Positions 48,722 through 61,767 of a DNA stretch of 64,000 nucleotides are shown piece by piece (within the stretch, counting starts at the first letter, position 1; every line of letters starts with the position of its first letter). The position numbers and the translations under genes were made by a program. The notes under the pieces were generated by a model that did not search any database, had not been told where the DNA came from, and worked only from the letters and a program-made list of their open reading frames with translations. This DNA is from Alitta virens (taxonomy: Eukaryota > Annelida > Polychaeta > Phyllodocida > Nereididae), in the NCBI GenBank assembly GCA_932294295.1, contig OW028580.1, positions 38,737,836 through 38,801,835 of the forward strand, in the 5' to 3' direction.

Positions 48722-49083
48722 CAATATGCAGACATGCCAAGTCTCACGCATTCAGCGTGAGTCTCAAACATCTGGACTTAAATATTTTAACTGACGCAAT
48801 GAGGACCGGAATAAATTTTAATGTACACTGGTTGGAAAGAGCCAAAACTCACACATTCACCTCTCAAGAACTTGGCATCTCTGCAATATGCAGACATGCG
48901 AAGTCTCACACATTTGGTGTGAACCTCATGCATTTGCTTGCTGTCTCACGCCTCTGGACTTAGTGTTTTATTTTTAGTTGAACTCGCACAATGAGGACCA
49001 GAATAAAACTTTTTTACATTTTAATTTTTACTGGTTGGAAAGAGTCAAAACTCGCGCATTCACCACAAAGAACTTGGCATCTC
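48722..49083 (+). repeat. Tandem pair of a fold-back element
   Basis: Two head-to-tail units of about 170-190 bases. Each starts near GCAGACATGCCAAGTCTCAC and ends near AAGAACTTGGCATCTC, so the ends are partly inverted repeats. The middle shares CAATGAGGACCRGAATAAA and CACTGGTTGGAAAGAG. Confidence 0.65.
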
Positions 49084-49499
49084 GATCTGAATATGGTAAT
49101 GACCAAGATGACAAGTAAATTAATTGTGACAGATAGAATGTCAGTTGTGCAGGGTGTCACTGTGTAACTTTACTTACCATTAATTAAAAATGTATCCCCC
49201 CCCCCCCCCCCACAAAAAATAAATAAATATTAAATTTGAATTTTGAGTGTTTTTTTTTAGGCATTGCAGCCTTTTACTAGATTATATCTCTATTATGTGG
49301 TTTCTTTTATTGGCCATGTTAAGGCCCTCTCCACATGCAGTTAAAAAATATTTTTTTTTTATAAAATTTGAAGAAAAAGAAACTGGCATAATGCCATTTA
49401 ATTAGAGTGGACATTGTAATTGATGGTCCAAAGCAACAAGCCGTGACTGGCTGTACAACACCACATTACTAGAGATTCCCGAATTAAAAAAATAGCTCA

Positions 49500-49608
49500 T
49501 GTGAAACCGAGGGCTCCCTTGCCGAAAATGCCGCAATGGACCCTCCCCGGTCGATGACCTTCACCTTGGCAAATGGAACCATCACTATGGCTGGCCAAAC
49601 CAGAAATG
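49500..49608 (+). other. Putative first exon of the MGAT2 transcript
   Basis: A less AT-rich block ends in a textbook donor, ATG|GTAAGT at 49609, with no acceptor visible upstream, as expected for a first exon. It lies between the end of NOP14 and the acceptor at 52859, so splicing to the MGAT2 leader is the simplest reading. An ATG at 49573 would stay in frame across that junction into the upstream ORF of the leader. The left boundary is not defined by the sequence. Confidence 0.3.
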
Positions 49609-50148
49609 GTAAGTGAATATTTCGCACCCGAAATCGAACTATTACGTAGTAATGAACAGCTAATTGGACTATCGTGTTTGACGAATAAGGTCTCAAGGTA
49701 TATTTTTGTGGCGTTGATGGAGGAATTTTGCTTAAATAACCTTCAATTCAGTGGCACCAAAAAATATAAATTTTGTGATCAGGGTTTTGTTGTTGCCATT
49801 TTGACAGCTTGACTGAACACATGCAATGAACTACGAGTGTTGTATTTTGCGTTTACGTTCCATCAAAAGGTGTTGATTTATGAAATAACCATTAATAGTG
49901 TTCAATTTATCTTGATTAGTTGGATCTGATCAAATTAGTCACTGTTTTGGTTTGTTTTTGCTGTTATCATGGGAACTAAAGTAGGTGTTGATTTCCTGAA
50001 CCTGTCACTTGTCAGAAAATTTGTGTTAATTGTCAGAAGAATGTAATTTGTCAGTCGTCTGTTTGAAGAGAATTTGATGTTTGAAAGAGGTGAATATTTC
50101 TTCTTGGACTCCTGTCACATACACAAAATGTATATATATATGTGTGAG

Positions 50149-50335
50149 CAGGCCTGAGCCTAAGCAAAAAGATGGTAACCCACACATCGTTCTCCTGAAA
50201 ATGTGCCTTAGTAACCCATGGTCAGTTACCTGAAATTTATTTTAGGTAAAATATAGGGCAAGGTGAAAGAAATTGCGTTAAGGTAACCTCCAGCAGGAGA
50301 ACGAATCGATCGTTCACCTGTTGAGCTCAGGCCTG
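50149..50335 (+). mobile_element. MITE family 2, copy 1 (187 bp)
   Basis: Ends CAGGCCTGAGC and GCTCAGGCCTG are inverted repeats, with a second inverted pair inside (CGTTCTCCTG / CAGGAGAACG). It is flanked on both sides by TGTGAG. The edge motif and short duplication suggest a hAT-related element with a shorter than usual target duplication; this is inference. Confidence 0.65.
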
Positions 50336-52564
50336 TGTGAGCAAAATATTTACTGTTTGTTTTGGGACTCCTGTCTTTCACATGGACGGTTGTTTTCTCA
50401 AATTTGTCACAAAAGAGCCCTCGTATTGTGCCTTTTACTGGTTCGCTTAAGTATTTGCAAGACAATTAAAACTCCACATTGACATTCAATTACATTGTAG
50501 CAACGTGACTAAAATCACTCTGTACGGTGATCCGAAGAGATTCTACTTCATTCAACATTGTGAATTACCTTTCTGCAGATTATTTACATATAACACAGAA
50601 ATACAGTGGTTCCTTTGTAAAATTTACTGCAAAGCATTCCACAAATTTATGTTCACATGTATGTTGCGATAAACTTCTTTTTTTGTGTGTGTGTGTGTAA
50701 CACAATGTACCTGATAAGGTGGCAGTTACACACACATGCAGTCACTAAGTCACTCTAATCAGCTTATCAGGCTTATGAGCCTTATAAATTTTTATTTAGG
50801 GATAGTTTTTAACTAGGTATTGTCTCTATTGAGCATTAAGATATCTCAGCTTGTCACATAATAGGTCAACTGAAACCTGAAACAGTAGGTTTGGTTAAGG
50901 TCTGTGTCATTGTGTATTTAAAGCCTACAATGTCCTTACAATGTCCGACTTACACCCCTATACATGTATGCAATTCAACTCCACACTAGCATGATAAAGT
51001 TCAACTCCACATGAATGTGATAAGGACACTGCTTTTCTAGGTCAACTCAAATGCAAACAATTAAGTCATGCCCCATTTCGTTGAAAAACTCAGAATGTTG
51101 GTCATTATTGGAGCAGCAACACCAAGTGTGCAAGGTATGACTGCTGTTAAATATGAATGATGTCTGTGGAATCTTTCATGCATATGCAGGGCTAAGAAGC
51201 CACCTTCCTCCCCCCAGTGCATGTATATTCAAATAGGAGTTTTTGTTTAGGAAATTGTATACATGTATACTTGTATGTAAATATATCTGAACCTAAGGGC
51301 TTAAAATTTCTCTACTAAATTTATTACTAATAGATCATTAAATATTATGTGAACCAGATGACTGTGAAATGTTGCAATATGTGTAACAGAAAACCTGCAC
51401 ATTTCTCAGCTCTGTTTATTTTTCTGCTTTTTTTCTTCTCTCTTAACAAAAATGCTTAACAGTAAAATAACACTCATGGCCATGTGAGAAAAATGTTAGA
51501 TAGAGTGTTTGGGAAACAGACCTGAATATTCTGTGTGAATAACCATAGCGGAATTTGTTTTATGGTATTGGTGAAATCTTGGAGTTCTTAAAATGACACT
51601 TTAAATTGTATGGAGTTATTGACAATTATTATACCTCCATGAACGAGATGAAAGATTAATGAAAAAGGTAAATTTGGAATTAAATTTTGATGAACTAGAT
51701 ATATTACTAGACAAATTGTTATGAGTTGCTTGTCAGAATGTCAGCTGATTTGTTACTGGCCACGCTGCTCCCCTTTGGCATAATTGCTTTTGATTGACCT
51801 GAGGACGGCTCTTGGGTATCCTGGTAATCCTGAAAGAAGTCATGGAAATTCATAAACCGTTAGGAAAGTCTTGGAAAACTAAATATTGATATGGCTCTCA
51901 CCAGTCCGGAAACAGGAAAAAAATTATGGCAAATGAATCAAGAGCTGGGAAAAGTATACATGTGATATTGATAAATATTGGAAAAGTTCTTAAACATCCT
52001 GTCTGTGGTGAGTTTTGTGCGCTCGTTTAACTTGACGCATGTATTTTGATTTGTTGTATTTTGATCCTGAAAAAAGAGCAAATTGGTTCTGAAAACGTCG
52101 TGAAATTTATTTGTTTTATCAGTGATCCGAATACATGTTTCAATTGCTTGAATGAACATTTCTGGAAAGTCCCAATTCGCTTTATATTATTAATCTCTAC
52201 ATGATTTATGGTTTATTGAAAAAATTATTTATTTATGGTGAGTGTTGGAAATCACACATTGCCTGTTCCTGACGCCTGTGTATTGATTGGTAATGACACT
52301 AAATTTAGATGGCTGATGTCTTACATCTCAGCCAGGTGTTTCAACAATTTGACGATCATTCACTTTTTTGATGAGGACGGCAAAGAAATGTGCTTTTGTA
52401 CCTTTGTTAATTTATTTATTTTAGATATATATATACTCTCTGCATAAATACACTACAACCGTGAACAAGATGTAGTTGAATGGCTTTGGAGTTGACAGGA
52501 TTTTGAACAATTCAGTCAACGTGTACTGACATATGATCATCACTTATATCAGTTCACTTTTTGG
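50336..52564. other. Probable MGAT2 first intron, no features
   Basis: AT-rich sequence with a short GT repeat at 50684. No exon or structured element was recognised. Confidence 0.5.
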
Positions 52565-52724
52565 TACAGTGTAACCCCACAAGGAAGACTACTCGGTATT
52601 AAGACCACTTTCATTGTAAGACGACTCCTGGTTTTATTGCTACTGTGCAAAGGAACAACAGACTACCTTGATTTTGAGACTGAGTTATTTCTATGGGTGG
52701 TCTTAATTTTGGTGGTCCGCTGTA
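52565..52724 (+). mobile_element. Short TA-flanked MITE with the TTAAGACCAC motif
   Basis: The left end TACAGTGTAACCCC and the right end GGTGGTCCGCTGTA are inverted repeats bounded by TA. The subterminal GGTATTAAGACCACTTT and GGTGGTCTTAATTTT match the motif of the tandem arrays at 6074 and 27318. Confidence 0.6.
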
Positions 52725-52858
52725 TTTATTTCGTATTTTACTTCATAGATTATGCCAAAAATATCTCTTTAACATGAGCCAAGACTTTACAATCGAATGA
52801 ACACATCTTTTCCTTCACATTTTTGGTAATTGTTTCCTAATTGATTTTCTGACTTCAG

Positions 52859-53272
52859 GTGAAGGATACAGCTGAAAAGATGGCAGATCGCCAGGGTTGC
52901 AGAAGACGAGAAGTTGCTGCAACAGTTGGCTTGCGAGCCATTGAAAATTAGACTTGGCGGCTCATCATCTCGTTTACAACAGTAGGCTTGATTGCGATGG
53001 CCTGCGGTAGGACGTGTAGTTAACACGATTAGTTGTGGGAGCCTGGCTGGCCCAGGTGCTAACCGAGAGCAGCTACTTCAATCATAAATTCATTCATTTC
53101 ACATTATTTGTTGGTCATCGCTCAGTTTAGCCAGAGCTCTACGACAAGTGAGCCGCTAAGTAGAGTTCAACCAAAATGATTTATCCATCATTGACTTTGG
53201 ATTTACATTGGATTTACTCGCATTGATCTCATCGGCTGATTTTAGTTTCATTCAATATTACATCACTTCACC
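52859..53272 (+). other. MGAT2 5' leader in the first coding exon, with upstream ORF
   Basis: A pyrimidine-rich acceptor (TTTTCTGACTTCAG) opens an exon that runs without a donor into the MGAT2 ATG at 53273. Inside it, an ATG at 52880 opens a 23-codon reading frame that closes with TAG at 52951. Short upstream ORFs of this kind commonly reduce translation of the main frame; whether this one does is inference. Confidence 0.45.
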
Positions 53273-56200
53273 ATGCTCAGAATGCGGCCTACTCCTCGTA
53301 GGCTTGTCAAGTCAGTATTTGTGATCATCGTGATCGGTTTTGTCGTCACGAACTTAAACTTACTCCTGAGCAGTGTCGATGACTCTAATGACACTACTGT
53401 CATGGAGCAAAGGAGCGAAATATCAATGGGAGTCACATGGGCCAAGACTAACACATCTAGGATAGGTAACGGCAGCTCTGTAAATAGCACTTTCTTAATG
53501 CCTCCGAATCCTGTTAGAGGAGTGCCCTATCGAGATATCCCGCCTCCGCAACAGGGTCGAGATGCTAACCAATCACCTGGAGATTTGCCACATGATCCTT
53601 CAGGCCCTAATGCATCATTCATTCAAGATTTCATTCACAACATAAATGCAGCGCAGAAGGTAAGTCCTCGAGCCACCAGTCTTTGGGTTGACTGAAAAAA
53701 GTTTTTGGTTTCCGATTTCCAACCGACCCGACTTCACAAGGCCCCACCTGAATTTTATTTAAGGCATATGTTAAAAAATTGACATTTTTCAATGATTTGA
53801 CACCCAATTTTTTGCTTTGAACCTAGCTTTTTAGTGATTGGAATTTTGAGTTGCATTGCTGTCAAAATTGTATGTATTAATTGCACTTAATTTTGTTGTG
53901 CCAATGGTATTCATGAATGTAATTGAATGCAGTTAGGATGTTGCACTTGCTCATACATTATTCACATTTCATTGAGTGACTGGTCAACTTCTGAATATTT
54001 TATTGATTATTTATTCGTAGTCTGAAGCCTCAGCATTGTCTTTTACTGTCATGAGAGCCGTCAGATCTAGTTTAAGTTGGAACTATATATAGCAGCTATA
54101 TATATATATTATTTTATTCGTACATATATAATAGTACACGCGAAATTATATGTACAAAAAAAAAAAGAAATTCAATTTATGGAAAGTTCAAATATCATTT
54201 GGCAAACCTCTGTTGGTTCAAGTACAGTTTCTGACAAATTGTCTCTGACATCACTCAGTTCGTGAATAACTTTTGCATCATGTCGTAGGGCCATCTTGCA
54301 CTTTTCAGTACATAAGAGTACTATAATGCTCTGTCATCGATGAGCAGATGAACTCGATATATTCAGAAATTTTTTCTGGACATACAGCTACAGTTATTAG
54401 CTACTATAATGCGTTTGCTTTTCGATCATATTTTTTTAATACAAAATACTCCTGCAACACCATAAAACGGACAGAAATGTTATCAATAAATCAAACCAAA
54501 ACTTTGTAAATGATAACATTAGGTATCCCTCCGTTACAACTAACTTTCTTTTTGCCATATTGTGCCTATTAATTACTATTATTTCACTGGGACCATGATT
54601 AGCCATGGGTGCCCATAATGACAACAACAAAAATTATTTTATATCAGATAGAAACTCGGGTATACATGACTTATCATGCTCATTGATATTATGTCCATTT
54701 TGTGGAGTTATATGCTTTGCATGAAACAAATAATGGCCAAAAAGTATGGTCATATGTCATATATTTATGTTAAATCCTTATAAAGTAGCCGGGTACATTA
54801 ACATTAAAATCCAGAAGTGGCAGCGACGACTTCTCGGGAATTGAAAATGATCAAAATAAAATAAAAACTTTGACAGTTTGTTTAACCAAAATACAAAAAC
54901 AGGATCACAAACATCCCTGATGTAAATACTAATTATTAATCAGAGCTAAACGATCAGAATTATGTTAAGTTTTTGACATTTTAATTTATGATGTACGTAT
55001 TTCAGGTACACAACCTAGACAAATTTGACTTGAAGTCAGGTGCGGAGGCTGTGGTAATAGTGGTGCAAGTCCACAACCGAGTGGAATATTTGCGGCATTT
55101 AATCGACTCGCTACGGAAATCTAAGGGTATTGAAAGTTCTCTAGTCATCTTCAGTCATGATCTATACCACGAAGGGATGAACACTCTCGTCCAGTCTATA
55201 GATTTTTGTCCAGTAAGTATTGTTTTAACTTAATGTTTCGTCATTCTGATGGACCACACTTTTTTTATCTTTCGCTTAGTAGAACTCAGGGTCTTCTCAG
55301 GACGATTTTAAAGTGTCACTGTGTCAGCTGGTCGAAAATTTGAAAATGAATAAAATTTAATTATATGTATAAGATTTTATTGTGACCTATCACTTTATTT
55401 TCTGTCGGCACATTTCTCATCATTTTGCTGTACGCTGACTAATTACTTTGACATTGTTGTAACGTTCAATTTATAAATCTGTTGTTTGCCTGCAAAGTTG
55501 CTGGAAAGCTTAGAACTTTTGGTGATATATACTAGACAACAGTCCTTCCCACTGTTCGATTTTGTGATATTTAATAAGGATCTGTGTTTTTAAATGTGCA
55601 CAAATGAGTGTTACACCGTAATCAATGTATGAATCATGATCTTGTATCATAATGTTTTTCAACATTTTATTGAGAGCCATTTCAGAATAGAGAATAAGAC
55701 AGTTGATTTTATTTTTTCAGGTGTTGCAGATTTATTATCCCTATCCGAATCAGATTTTCTCCAACGAATTTCCGGGAGAAGATCTGAACGACTGTCCACG
55801 AGATATTAAGAAATATGAGTGAGTTACATTTTTCGTTATTGATTAACATGATAATGACCTTATTTGGTCATTGTAGTGGCATAATATGGTAATGAAGTTT
55901 TTGATGCCTTAAAACCTTTAGCCACCTGATGTGCTATTCTGGCAGACCCGCTACGATAGCACACTACAGGGGTCGCTTACGAGGGTGTGGAATTGGTAAG
56001 GCAGAAGAGGGCACTAGCAGTTAGTTTATTGTGTTTATGGGGAACAGCATGCTGCAACCTTTTTCAAAAGGTATTTACCAATGAAAGTGGCTGATAATGG
56101 CTTTTTGAAATTTAGAATTTCTTTAGATATGTAAGTCACAAAAATAGGACAATTATGGTGACAATAATGAACATTCTGAATAAGAACCCAAGGTGGGCCT

Positions 56201-59105
56201 CATGCAAAAAAAAAAGCACTCAGAGATATAAGAAATCTGAATTATTTGTCAACACTGACTTTCCAAATTTATTAATGTTTTTTTTATGATCTTTGCTTTT
56301 GAGAGAATAACACCATGTAATAGTATCATAAAGTTTATGATGCTATTATGACATTAACGATATGATAAACTAACCAATGCTAACTCAGTTCCGTTGTCCA
56401 ATAGACAGTGTTTTAACAAACTCAGAAAATTTGAAGTTCTGATTTGTCATTACTTAGTGCTGTCAGTAATGGAAACATCTATAATGACTATATCACTCCC
56501 ATAGATAATTTTATGCAAACAGAATGTTCCCTATGTTCATTGTTGGTGTCTATGGTAACCCAGCAATATTGTTATATTTACTGGATTGGAAAAATTAACA
56601 GTTGTTATCATAGTTTTGCAATTGGTGTGAACAATTTTCAATCAATACTAGTTGCTCGTTTGTTTGAAATTGTTCGTGAGATACTCATGATACGCATGCA
56701 TGTAGCTGGAGTTAGTACAAACCACCTTTTCACAGCTGTTTCAACAACATTGTGTAAGTTTGTTCAATTTATTTCATTTGCCATATGATATATATATTGT
56801 TGGGTGATCGTTGTTGACAAGTAAGCATATGTTGCAGATAATAATCAATAGATTTTTGCACGAAATGAATTCAATTATTTAGACTTACCGAACCCTTCTA
56901 AGCTGCTAACGCTGTAAGGTCAGCAACAATAGTTTCGAATCACGCTAGTCTGTATAAGCCTGGTGTATCATGTGTGTATAGTTAAATTGGTTTGAAAATC
57001 AATGGAGATTCGGGGCAGTTCTTTTGGAGGTTGTCGTGAATTATATTCTTGAGCTGGGTGAATCATTTGTCACAGCACAGTTATAACTTACATACAACAA
57101 ATTTGTTGGTTTTGTAGGTTATATTTGCTGATGTTATTCACCTGAAATATTAGATTAGCTTTTCTTTGTTCTCTTGGTTTGTTTGCTGTAGCATGTAAAA
57201 ACCCAGTCTGTAGGAGTTACTATATTTGAATGTAACTACAGCATAACATTGCCACAACTCCCAGCGTTATCATTTCATCTTTACATCTGCCTCCGGCAGT
57301 TGGTCATGTAACACTACTTGCCTGAAACGTAGTTAGCTTATATATGACTGGTTGCCAGAGGCAGATGTAATGATGAGATGATAAGGCTTGGAGTTGTGGC
57401 AATGTTATGCTGAAGTTACATTGCTATCAAATAGTTAAAAATTACCTTTTCTTAATCAAGGCACACTAAATTTGTGTGAATTAATGATTTTATAAGACAT
57501 TAATTACTTCAAAATAAATTATACATTGAGAGAAAAGCCAGACCAAATCCTTGGAAACACAATAGAAATGACATCATCACCATCGTTCAGTATTGTGACG
57601 TCACCACTGGGTTTGTTTACATATTGAGTTTTTGATGGCATGAAAAACTAATATTTATATTATTTATTGTAAATTAAAACTAAATTGTTGTGCAAAAGTG
57701 GGTATGTAATGGTGAAAAATATAAAACAAGAAGGCAGTATTGATTTATATCATTATTTTAATGTGCAAATTTGACAGACAGTGCACCTTTAACATACAAG
57801 CTTAACCACTAGGCCACACGTCTGCAATGAATTTTTGTGTATTTTTCAGAGCCAAGCAGCGGAAATGTAACAACGCAGATCATCCCGATAAATATGGCCA
57901 TTACAGAGAAGCCAAATATGTACAGACGAAACATCACTGGTTCTGGAAAGTAAGACACATTTGATTTATCATGTTCATGATGAATTTTTACACTCCAGTT
58001 GCCATTGATATTCTTTCTGCCATTAAATGTTTCGCAGCATGTGTTCATTGCTGTATATCAACACCGAATACAAACAACAAAGTTTCACATATTTGTTAGA
58101 GCTCTGTTAGGAATGGTTGTGCTTAAAATTTATTGTGATGTGGTTGGTCATGTACTGTACTTTAGAAATCGTTGAATAAAGAAGGATGTTTATAACTGGC
58201 ATTGATAATTGTTAAACCAGCTGATGTTTCTCGGCAAAATCACTTATTTTCGTGTTGTATAATTATATATGTCTGGAAATTTTGTCGGTATTTACTTTCC
58301 ATACATTTTACACAGCAGATGAAATCACCAAATAGTTATAAAGATATCAATAGTCATTCTAAAATTGTATCTTTGATCACCCTCATGATTGGCAACAATG
58401 AATGTCTATTTAAAGTCGTTACCCTAATCCAGTGAATTATATTGAATCACATATGATGTAAGGATGACATAGCATCTGATAAGAAATAAATTATGCATAA
58501 GAAACTTATACATCAATTGACTGGATACTTAATTTAATGTAATTGTCTGATGTTGGTTTCTTAATTATCAAGTTAATGTCCGAATATAATCATATGATAA
58601 TATTGTAATATTATCCTTGCTTGGCTGAGGTCCTAATTAGTGTTTTAAACCGTCATTAATGATAAAGCGACTGATTTGACTATCAATAAAGTGACCAACC
58701 TCTCCTTATATACTGAGGGGAACATTTTGGTGTCAGATTCTATGATATGTTATGAGCTGTTTTGTTTGCCACGAAGTTAAAAGCACATCGAGGGGTGACT
58801 GATGACTCTAAAAAAAGTCTTGCTATGCCATCAACACCAATGGAGTTAAAAGAAGACCCCATATCGTTAGTTACAAGATCTTAATATTTGTTGATCTCAA
58901 CCCAGGCATGTGTTAATCTTAATTTAACCTCCATTACTGATCCATTTCTTCATAAATTTTCTTGCAGATCAGCCACGTATTTGATTATGTAGCAGTTATG
59001 CAACATCACACTGGTCCTGTGTTATTCATAGAAGAAGACCATTACCTCGTTCCAGACTTCATTCCCGTGCTCAGACAAATGGTCAAACTAGGACAAGAGT
59101 GAGTA

Positions 59106-59152
<47 letters not shown>

Positions 59153-59296
59153 AGATGCAATAGCAGTATTAGTAGCTAGCCAATTGATTGATTGATTTAT
59201 GGGGGTATTAGATTCTAGCCGATTGATTGATTGAAAGATGGAATAGCAGCATTAGTTGATTGATTGATTGATTGATTGTGAATATCAGATTCTAGC

Positions 59297-59336
<40 letters not shown>

Positions 59337-60707
59337 GGGCTGGTGGTTACGCCTAGTCCTACTTAAACTTGTGCCACCTCTATTTGATGGTTGATTCATT
59401 TGGAAAGTCCTTAATTCTCAGTGGTAAACTTGTTGATTAATGTGACTATTTGTGAAAAGATCTCTTTAGATCTTTTATGATTCATTTGAAAGGTTATTTA
59501 TCAAATTAGCCAGTGACTTATAATTCATGAATGAATGCATTTTGTGGGGGTTTCTTTTAGTCTTTCAATGATAATAATCCACATAGAAGGTGAAAGTAGG
59601 TCCTCAATTGGTTTTGCAAATAGCCAAGCTGTTACTGGTGATTTGTTTTGGTATTTATTTCAAATATTTTGTTTGCAAAACTAGGAAAGTTTGACATCTG
59701 TCACTTTATATACATGACACCAGTAAACAAAACTGTCAATAAACTTCGAGAATATGTCGAGAAATGTGTTACTTTTGGTGTTTAGTTAATTTATGATTGA
59801 CAGTTGTGGTGATAGATACATCATAAAGGCCCAGTCAATCTAAGAAATTAACAATATTAGACTTTCACTGTATGCTGAATGTTAATATTGATTTCACGAA
59901 TTCGTGCTTGTAAGTTACATGTAACTTAAATAAGGATTAGTGTACAAATGGTCAAAAGTAATTATTGTTGTTAATTAATCACAACATCATGCTTTATTAG
60001 CCTATGAATGTGAATATTGACGATATGATTTTGTTCGTGCTCGCTTTTAATATAAAATGTGGTCGAGCTTGTTAATGGTCAAAATAATTAGCCTTGAAAC
60101 GTTAATCATTGCTAAGTTTAGGACCATCATATTGAAAAGGTGTAGGATAGTCATATGGCCTTCAGAGACAAATTTATAAATTGTTAATTGGTTATTGATC
60201 ACAGCACGGCTGTTAATTATTTGGTGTCAGAATCGTAATGTTACAATTACTCCCACTCGTATTTTGAATGGGTGAAGGAGAGAAGAGGGAAATGCTTGAT
60301 TAAAGTTCGGAAAACATGCTTTTGTGCGTGTTAGCATTGCATGCTATATATAATGTATTAATCAGTTTTTGATAATTCACGTTTCATTATGACGATATTA
60401 CATTTGTGTTTTCATGCTGAGGCAAGTTATGGCCCCACCCAGGGGGTATATGTTATTTATGTGGTGATGCCATCATGGTCCAGACTCCCTGGCTTGCCTT
60501 ACTTTCCATTCATTCTGTAGCACTTAGAAATGCCCCTCCGTCCAAATACTCCATTCTAGTCATTTAGACATTGTGCATTCTTTTTACGTATACACATGGT
60601 TCATTTAAACTTCCATTTTTCTTTTCCGCAGGTCATGTAAAGAATGTGCAATCATGACGTTGGGCACCTACGATAAAAATCCTACATATGCAACAAATGC
60701 TGGAAAG
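53273..60707 (+). CDS. MGAT2: MGAT2, alpha-1,6-mannosyl-glycoprotein 2-beta-N-acetylglucosaminyltransferase (GnT-II), 3' partial
   Basis: Golgi glycosyltransferase (family GT16) that adds beta-1,2-GlcNAc to the alpha-1,6 mannose arm, the step that opens complex biantennary N-glycans. Coding exons: 53273-53659, 55006-55212, 55721-55818, 57850-57949, 58968-59098, 60632-60707, giving 333 residues in one frame. Residues 1-13 are a short basic cytoplasmic tail and about 14-32 a hydrophobic signal anchor, as in type II Golgi enzymes. The stem that follows carries several N-x-S/T sites (NDTT, NTSR, NGSS, NSTF, NASF). The catalytic domain begins in exon 2 with VQVHNRVEYL (about 149-158). Further family motifs are FSNEFPGEDLNDCPRD in exon 3, HYREAKYVQTKHHW in exon 4, the acidic EEDHY metal-binding motif at about 286-290 in exon 5, and CxxC plus LGTY in exon 6. 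The vertebrate enzyme is about 447 residues, so roughly the last quarter to third lies to the right. ATG 53273 is chosen because it starts the tail-anchor layout. Confidence 0.93.
57230..57421. repeat. 192-bp inverted repeat in the MGAT2 intron
   Basis: Two arms of about 75-80 bases (ATGTAACTACAGCATAACAT... and ...ATGTTATGCTGAAGTTACAT) around a spacer of about 40 bases. The inner parts of both arms match the SINE-B tail. Confidence 0.75.
59103..59335. repeat. ATTG microsatellite just after an MGAT2 donor
   Basis: Starts a few bases after the end of exon 5 and alternates pure ATTG runs with a repeated block containing GATTCTAGCCGATTGATTG. Confidence 0.9.
60408..60500 (+). repeat. SINE-B middle fragment
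   Basis: ATGCTGAGGCAAGTTATGGC followed by CCACCCAGGGGGTATATG, matching the middle of the fuller SINE-B copies. Confidence 0.5.
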
Positions 60708-61495
60708 GTATGTATGTTCAGTCTGATCTGATGCTGATGATAATTGCAATCGCCAGCTTCGTGTTCCACTCATCATATCCCCACTCAATTGCAATCGCTC
60801 TATCTGTGCGTCTCTAATTCTCATCACAATTCACATGTACATAGTGCAATTGCAATCAAAACAAACAACTTTGCAAATTTGTGACTTTAGACAAAGCACT
60901 GTGTTTTTTAAATTAAAAACGAATGATAGTGTGTAGGTTGCAAGATATGGAATTTAATCAGAGTTTTGTGCTTCGGAACGTGCTTGCGGCCATATTAGGA
61001 AAGTGCAAGGACCTGGACGAATGCCTACCTATGTTACGAACTAAGATAAGATAATAGCAATGAAAGTGTGATTTATAAGGGTTTAGATTGATGGGAAATA
61101 CAGAAAATACATGAATATTTGTGATTATCAAAATTCAAAATTAGACATTAAACATTCAAAGGCTTGTTGAAAACGTCAACTTAAAACCGACTTTTTTCAC
61201 ATTCGGGAAATCCCTTCTTGGATGATCGAAATCTGATTTCGATTGTCAGATACCAAGAAAAAACCTTTTTTCTTATTTTAAGAGGGTGTTATTTTAAGTG
61301 AAAGTTTTTGGATATCATATTTTAGTATTGAACACGCACTATACTGCATTGCACTTTCATTTTTTTTTATAATTTAGAACGCGAAGTTATTTAATCGTTT
61401 AACAAAAATTGCTTTGCTTTTTGGAAAAGTAGGTTTCATATGCTATGAGAAAAAGCTAATGCCTCATTTATGAATGCTGTATATTATTGGATAAT

Positions 61496-61767
61496 CAGGC
61501 CTGAGCATAAGCAACACGATGGTAACCCACACATCGTTCCCCTGAAAATGTGCCTTGGTAACTGCAAAAAACACCAGATGGCAGCGCGAAGGGTAGCCCA
61601 AACAGACTGCTTCGGGTCGCGGTAGCTTCGCAAGCCAGTTCCTTGGAGTTACGCGAAGGGTTGCCACTAGGGCAAGGCGAACGAAATTGCGTTTGCGGCA
61701 TTTCAGGTTAAGGTAACCTAACCTCCAGGAGAATGAAGCGATCGTTCGCCTATTAAGCTCAGGCCTG
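61496..61767 (+). mobile_element. MITE family 2, copy 2 (longer form)
   Basis: Same ends as 50149-50335, flanked by ATAAT on both sides. It holds a block of about 85 bases (roughly 61563-61660) absent from copy 1 and richer in G+C. It lies in the MGAT2 intron after exon 6. Confidence 0.65.

Noticed and set aside
49484..49696. Minus-strand coding exon opposite the putative MGAT2 first exon
   Set aside because: The GTAAGT donor on the plus strand is the better signal and no acceptor is seen on the minus strand.
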